Translations under genes and position numbers: made by a program
Assembly: GCA_013306675.1 (NCBI GenBank)
Contig: JABLUY010000086.1
Span: forward strand, 1 to 64,000
Direction of reading: 5' to 3'
Source: Thraustochytrium sp. TN22
Taxonomy: Eukaryota > Sar > Bigyra > Thraustochytrida > Thraustochytriidae
Length of the DNA: 64,000 nucleotides
Part shown: positions 61,551 to 64,000 of the stretch, one piece after another
How positions within the stretch are numbered: the first letter of the stretch is position 1
How the letters are laid out: every line of letters begins with the position of its first letter
The notes under the pieces: generated by a model
The model's database searches: none
Seen by the model: only the letters and a program-made list of their open reading frames with translations
Told to the model about the DNA's origin: nothing

Positions 61551-61756
61551 TTGCGTGGCTACTGTGCATGTTCGCTTGCTTGAGAGTCGGTTACTTGCCA
61601 TTCGGATGGTTTTATTCGAGTTGCGTGCGGCTGCACGCACGGCTGCTGGCCATGCGTCATCCATTTACACATGTGGACAAAGGCGCAACTGTTCTCACTC
61701 TGGAAAGCTTGCCTCTTCTTTTCTTTGGTACGAGTCAGGTGTCAGGGGTCATTCAT

Positions 61757-63577
61757 TCACATTTGGCTAGTGCTGCTGGTGCCGCTGGTGCTCCTGGTGC
61801 TGATGCTGGCGCTGGAAGGAGCGCTGGGAGCGCTGGCGCTGGCGCTGGCGCTGGCGGCGCTGGCGGCACTGGTGGTGTTGGCAACCTTGTTCTCTTTGCC
61901 GACCTTGGCCTTGTTGCCGGCCTTGTCGGAGGGTGCAGTCCGCTTTGCCGGTGTCTGCGCGGGTTGCCAAAAGTCAAGCAACGTCGCAACCTTGCGCTTG
62001 CGGCTTGTCTCATCGCCTACAGGCTCAGCAACGGGCGCCGCCTCGGGGCCAGGCGCCGCCTCGAGGCCAGACGCCGCCTCGAGGCCAGACGCCGCCTCAT
62101 CGTGCTGCAGGTTGGCCTCGTCGTCCATCGCAGCGCGCGAGTTGCGGCGGCGGCGACAGCGGCGCAGCTGGTCGAGGAGCGGGAGCGGGCCGGACGGTGG
62201 CGGTGGTGGCGAGGGCGGCGTCCAGAGCCGCATGCCGCGAGCGGTCTCCGCAGCGACGTCAGGAGCGGCGCCGCCGCGGCGGCGGCGCAGACGCTTGGCG
62301 TCCACCTCCCAAATGCGCAGCGACATGTCGTCCGAGACGGTGGCGAGCGTGGCAAAGTCGGACGGGTCCCAGTGCACGCTGGTGACCTCGTCGGCGTGGC
62401 CTCCGAGCGCCTTGACCGGCGTGTTGGACGGGCCGTACACATCCCAGATGAGGGCGCTGTTCTCGCTCATGGCCGGGCCGGTCGAGCCGCTCAAAATGTA
62501 GTTGCCGTCCGGGCTGAAGCAGGACTGGACGCAAAAGGACCCGCACGAGTAGGGCATCTCGGAAGAGCCCGTAAAGGTGCGGTAGTGCGCTGGCGAGCGC
62601 GTGCGTGAGTTGTAGTGCATCCACTCGTAGACGACAAGGTCCGAGTCGCGGTAGCTGACGAGGAGCTTGGAGCCGGTGGGGTCGAAGTCGAGCGAGGAAA
62701 TGCCCGGACGGCGCATCATGCCAGAGACAAAGGGCGCCGTCGGGATGGACTGCACCGGGTCCTGCTTGCGGCCTACGATGCGAATGTCCCAGAACTTGAT
62801 CTCGCCGTGCACGCTGGCCGTGGCCAGCAGGCGGTCGTCACGCGTGGGCAGCACGCAGGAGATGGGCAGCGGCTGGCGGAAGCCGCAGCGCCGCGAGGGC
62901 GCCGCGCAGTGCAGGTCGTCGTACTCGGCCTCGGCCATGAGACAGAGCTCGCCGCTCGGGCCGCGCGCGTTCATGTTCTTCTTGGCGCGCGGGTCCCAGA
63001 CCAGCACGAGGCCGCCGCGGCACCCGCTCACAAAGAGGTTCGGGTTCTCGTTGAACGGCCGCACCGTGCGCACCGTGCCTGGGTGGCAGCCAAAGGTCGC
63101 CCTGTAGTCCTCGGTCTCCGCGTCCCACAGCCGCAGCGTGCGGTCGCCCGAGGCCGTCACGAGGCGCTCCGTGTCGAGCCACGCCAGGTCGTAAATGGGC
63201 GCGCGGTGGCCGACCCAGCTGCTGCGCTCGGTCCAGCCCTGGCCGGCCCCGTTCGCGTCCGCCTCCTTCGCCAGCACGTGCACGCGGCCGCTCTCATCGC
63301 CGACGGCGAGCCTGCGGCGGCGGTGTCCGGCCGACGGCCCGCCGGCCGCGCCGGCCTGCGCGAACCGCACTGCCGTCGGGCAGTCCGCCTGGTGCACGCA
63401 TCGCTGCTCCGCGACGCACTCTACGCGCAGCTTGCTCACCAGGTAGGCCTCCTCCTCGGCGGCCTCCTTGCTGAAGGCGCGCTGCGGCCCGTGGTGGTAG
63501 TGCGCGCCGGGCAGCCGCCGCCGCCGGTCCGGCCCGCTGCCCACGTACTCGCGCGCGAACAGCGGCCGCAGCAGCAT
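61757..63577 (-). CDS. WD40 substrate receptor, Cdt2/DTL-like, with PIP-like motif
   Basis: A 606-aa WD40 protein resembling Cdt2/DTL, the CRL4 ubiquitin ligase receptor that destroys Cdt1, p21 and Set8 on PCNA-loaded chromatin. Repeats include GHRAPIYDLAWLDTERLVTA, GDRTLRLWDAE, LFVSGCRGGLVLVWDPR, LLATASVHGEIKFWDIR, YILSGSTGP and GHADEVTSVHWDPSDFATLA. Two W-D-x-R motifs (VWDPR, FWDIR) fit DDB1 docking. After the propeller, a low-complexity tail holds KRKVATLLDFWQP (about 527-539), similar to a PCNA-interacting PIP box (hydrophobic at +4, aromatics at +7/+8), which vertebrate Cdt2 also carries near its C-terminus. The Ser/Ala-rich end comes from a GCTGGC repeat. The ATG at 63577 gives MLLRPLFAREYVGSG, close to the family start. 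Confidence 0.85.
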   Translation of the reverse strand: MLLRPLFAREYVGSGPDRRRRLPGAHYHHGPQRAFSKEAAEEEAYLVSKLRVECVAEQRCVHQADCPTAVRFAQAGAAGGPSAGHRRRRLAVGDESGRVHVLAKEADANGAGQGWTERSSWVGHRAPIYDLAWLDTERLVTASGDRTLRLWDAETEDYRATFGCHPGTVRTVRPFNENPNLFVSGCRGGLVLVWDPRAKKNMNARGPSGELCLMAEAEYDDLHCAAPSRRCGFRQPLPISCVLPTRDDRLLATASVHGEIKFWDIRIVGRKQDPVQSIPTAPFVSGMMRRPGISSLDFDPTGSKLLVSYRDSDLVVYEWMHYNSRTRSPAHYRTFTGSSEMPYSCGSFCVQSCFSPDGNYILSGSTGPAMSENSALIWDVYGPSNTPVKALGGHADEVTSVHWDPSDFATLATVSDDMSLRIWEVDAKRLRRRRGGAAPDVAAETARGMRLWTPPSPPPPPSGPLPLLDQLRRCRRRRNSRAAMDDEANLQHDEAASGLEAASGLEAAPGPEAAPVAEPVGDETSRKRKVATLLDFWQPAQTPAKRTAPSDKAGNKAKVGKENKVANTTSAASAASASASASAPSAPSSASISTRSTSGTSSTSQM

Positions 63578-64000
63578 CGCGCCTCCCGCTGGCCTCCTCC
63601 TCGCGCCCGCGCCCGCTCGCGCCGGCTTGCGCGACTGCCTGCCCGCCCGCGCGCCCGCCCGCCTCCGCGCGCGCCGCCCGCGCGCCCGTTCTGCAGTGCC
63701 CCACCGCGCCGCGGTCGTTAGGCTCGGCGCAACGCGCGCCGCGGCGCGCGCAACGCGGCCGCGGGAATGCGTTGCGCAGCCTTAGGGCTACGAGAGCGCG
63801 AGCACGTGCACGCCGTGCAGAGCGCGCCCGGCTCGGAGGAGGTGGCGGCGCAGCAGGGCGGCATCGCCGTCGCGCCCTCGCGCGATCAGCCGCGGCGCCG
63901 CCTCGTGCGATCGCGTGCGGCGAGGAGCGCCGTCCGAGGGTTGGTCTCCTTCTCACCAAGTCATAGCTGGAGGGAGGAGGCGGCGGCGGCTGCGAGCTCG
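63578..64000. other. Upstream region of the Cdt2-like gene
   Basis: GC-rich, with several GCGTTGCGC / GCGCAACGC inverted words (about 63725-63780). No gene is seen before the window ends. Confidence 0.5.

Overview
The window is nuclear DNA of a unicellular eukaryote: very GC-rich, gene-dense (about 30 genes on both strands) and intron-poor. The few introns I can see are 115-135 nt long, with GTAAGT or GTACGTGAG donors and GCAG acceptors. The gene content is eukaryotic: a myosin, farnesyltransferase beta, Ufd1, a BRO1 protein, Cdt2, a TMTC O-mannosyltransferase, a GOST-type seven-TM protein, a GBP-like GTPase and Trm11. The CxWQGCDK / PFCxAHGGGKR zinc-finger repeat protein is a type common in oomycetes and their relatives. 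I infer a stramenopile, perhaps a thraustochytrid-like protist. That placement is an inference from gene content, GC level and compactness, not a proof.

Layout. 1-16 kb: a ubiquitin-like small protein, a WBP11-like proline-rich protein, TMTC, a coiled-coil protein with decayed repeats past its stop, an unresolved intron-bearing or decayed locus (7.1-8.0 kb), a multi-pass membrane protein of lower GC, a 7-TM protein with an EGF-like ectodomain, a 68-aa protein with a decayed tandem copy, and Trm11. 16-29 kb: GMC oxidoreductase, farnesyltransferase beta divergent from a GBP-like GTPase, a broken transposon-like relic with a YqaJ-type nuclease, and a myosin with WW, motor and MyTH4-like parts. 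29-31 kb is extremely GC-rich and seems gene-free. 31-50 kb: threonine aldolase, a helical protein, a small membrane protein, the zinc-finger repeat protein with a recent 480-bp internal duplication, two short-chain dehydrogenases (one spliced), an ABC1/ADCK kinase, a 70-aa tail-anchored protein, Ufd1, a coiled-coil membrane protein, and a BRO1 protein with a ubiquitin-binding motif.

50.6-58.0 kb holds the most unusual object: a tandem array of genes for proteins resembling barrier-to-autointegration factor (BAF). Each unit (about 3.1-3.5 kb) has a palindromic upstream element, a CAGG-rich leader and a two-exon 120-aa single-domain BAF-like gene. The first two units also carry, convergently, an intronless gene with two BAF-like domains. 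The first two single-domain proteins are identical. The two-domain gene of unit 1 looks partly decayed. A third single-domain copy, a truncated 3' fragment and a 5 x 43-bp repeat end the array. 58.6-64 kb: a GOST protein, a twin CX9C protein and a Cdt2-like WD40 receptor with a PIP-like motif.

Several genes share short divergent promoters (20.5, 32.3, 34.9 and 41.4 kb). CAGG tetranucleotide runs recur in 5' leaders and in one intron. Diverged tandem repeats fill many intergenic gaps.
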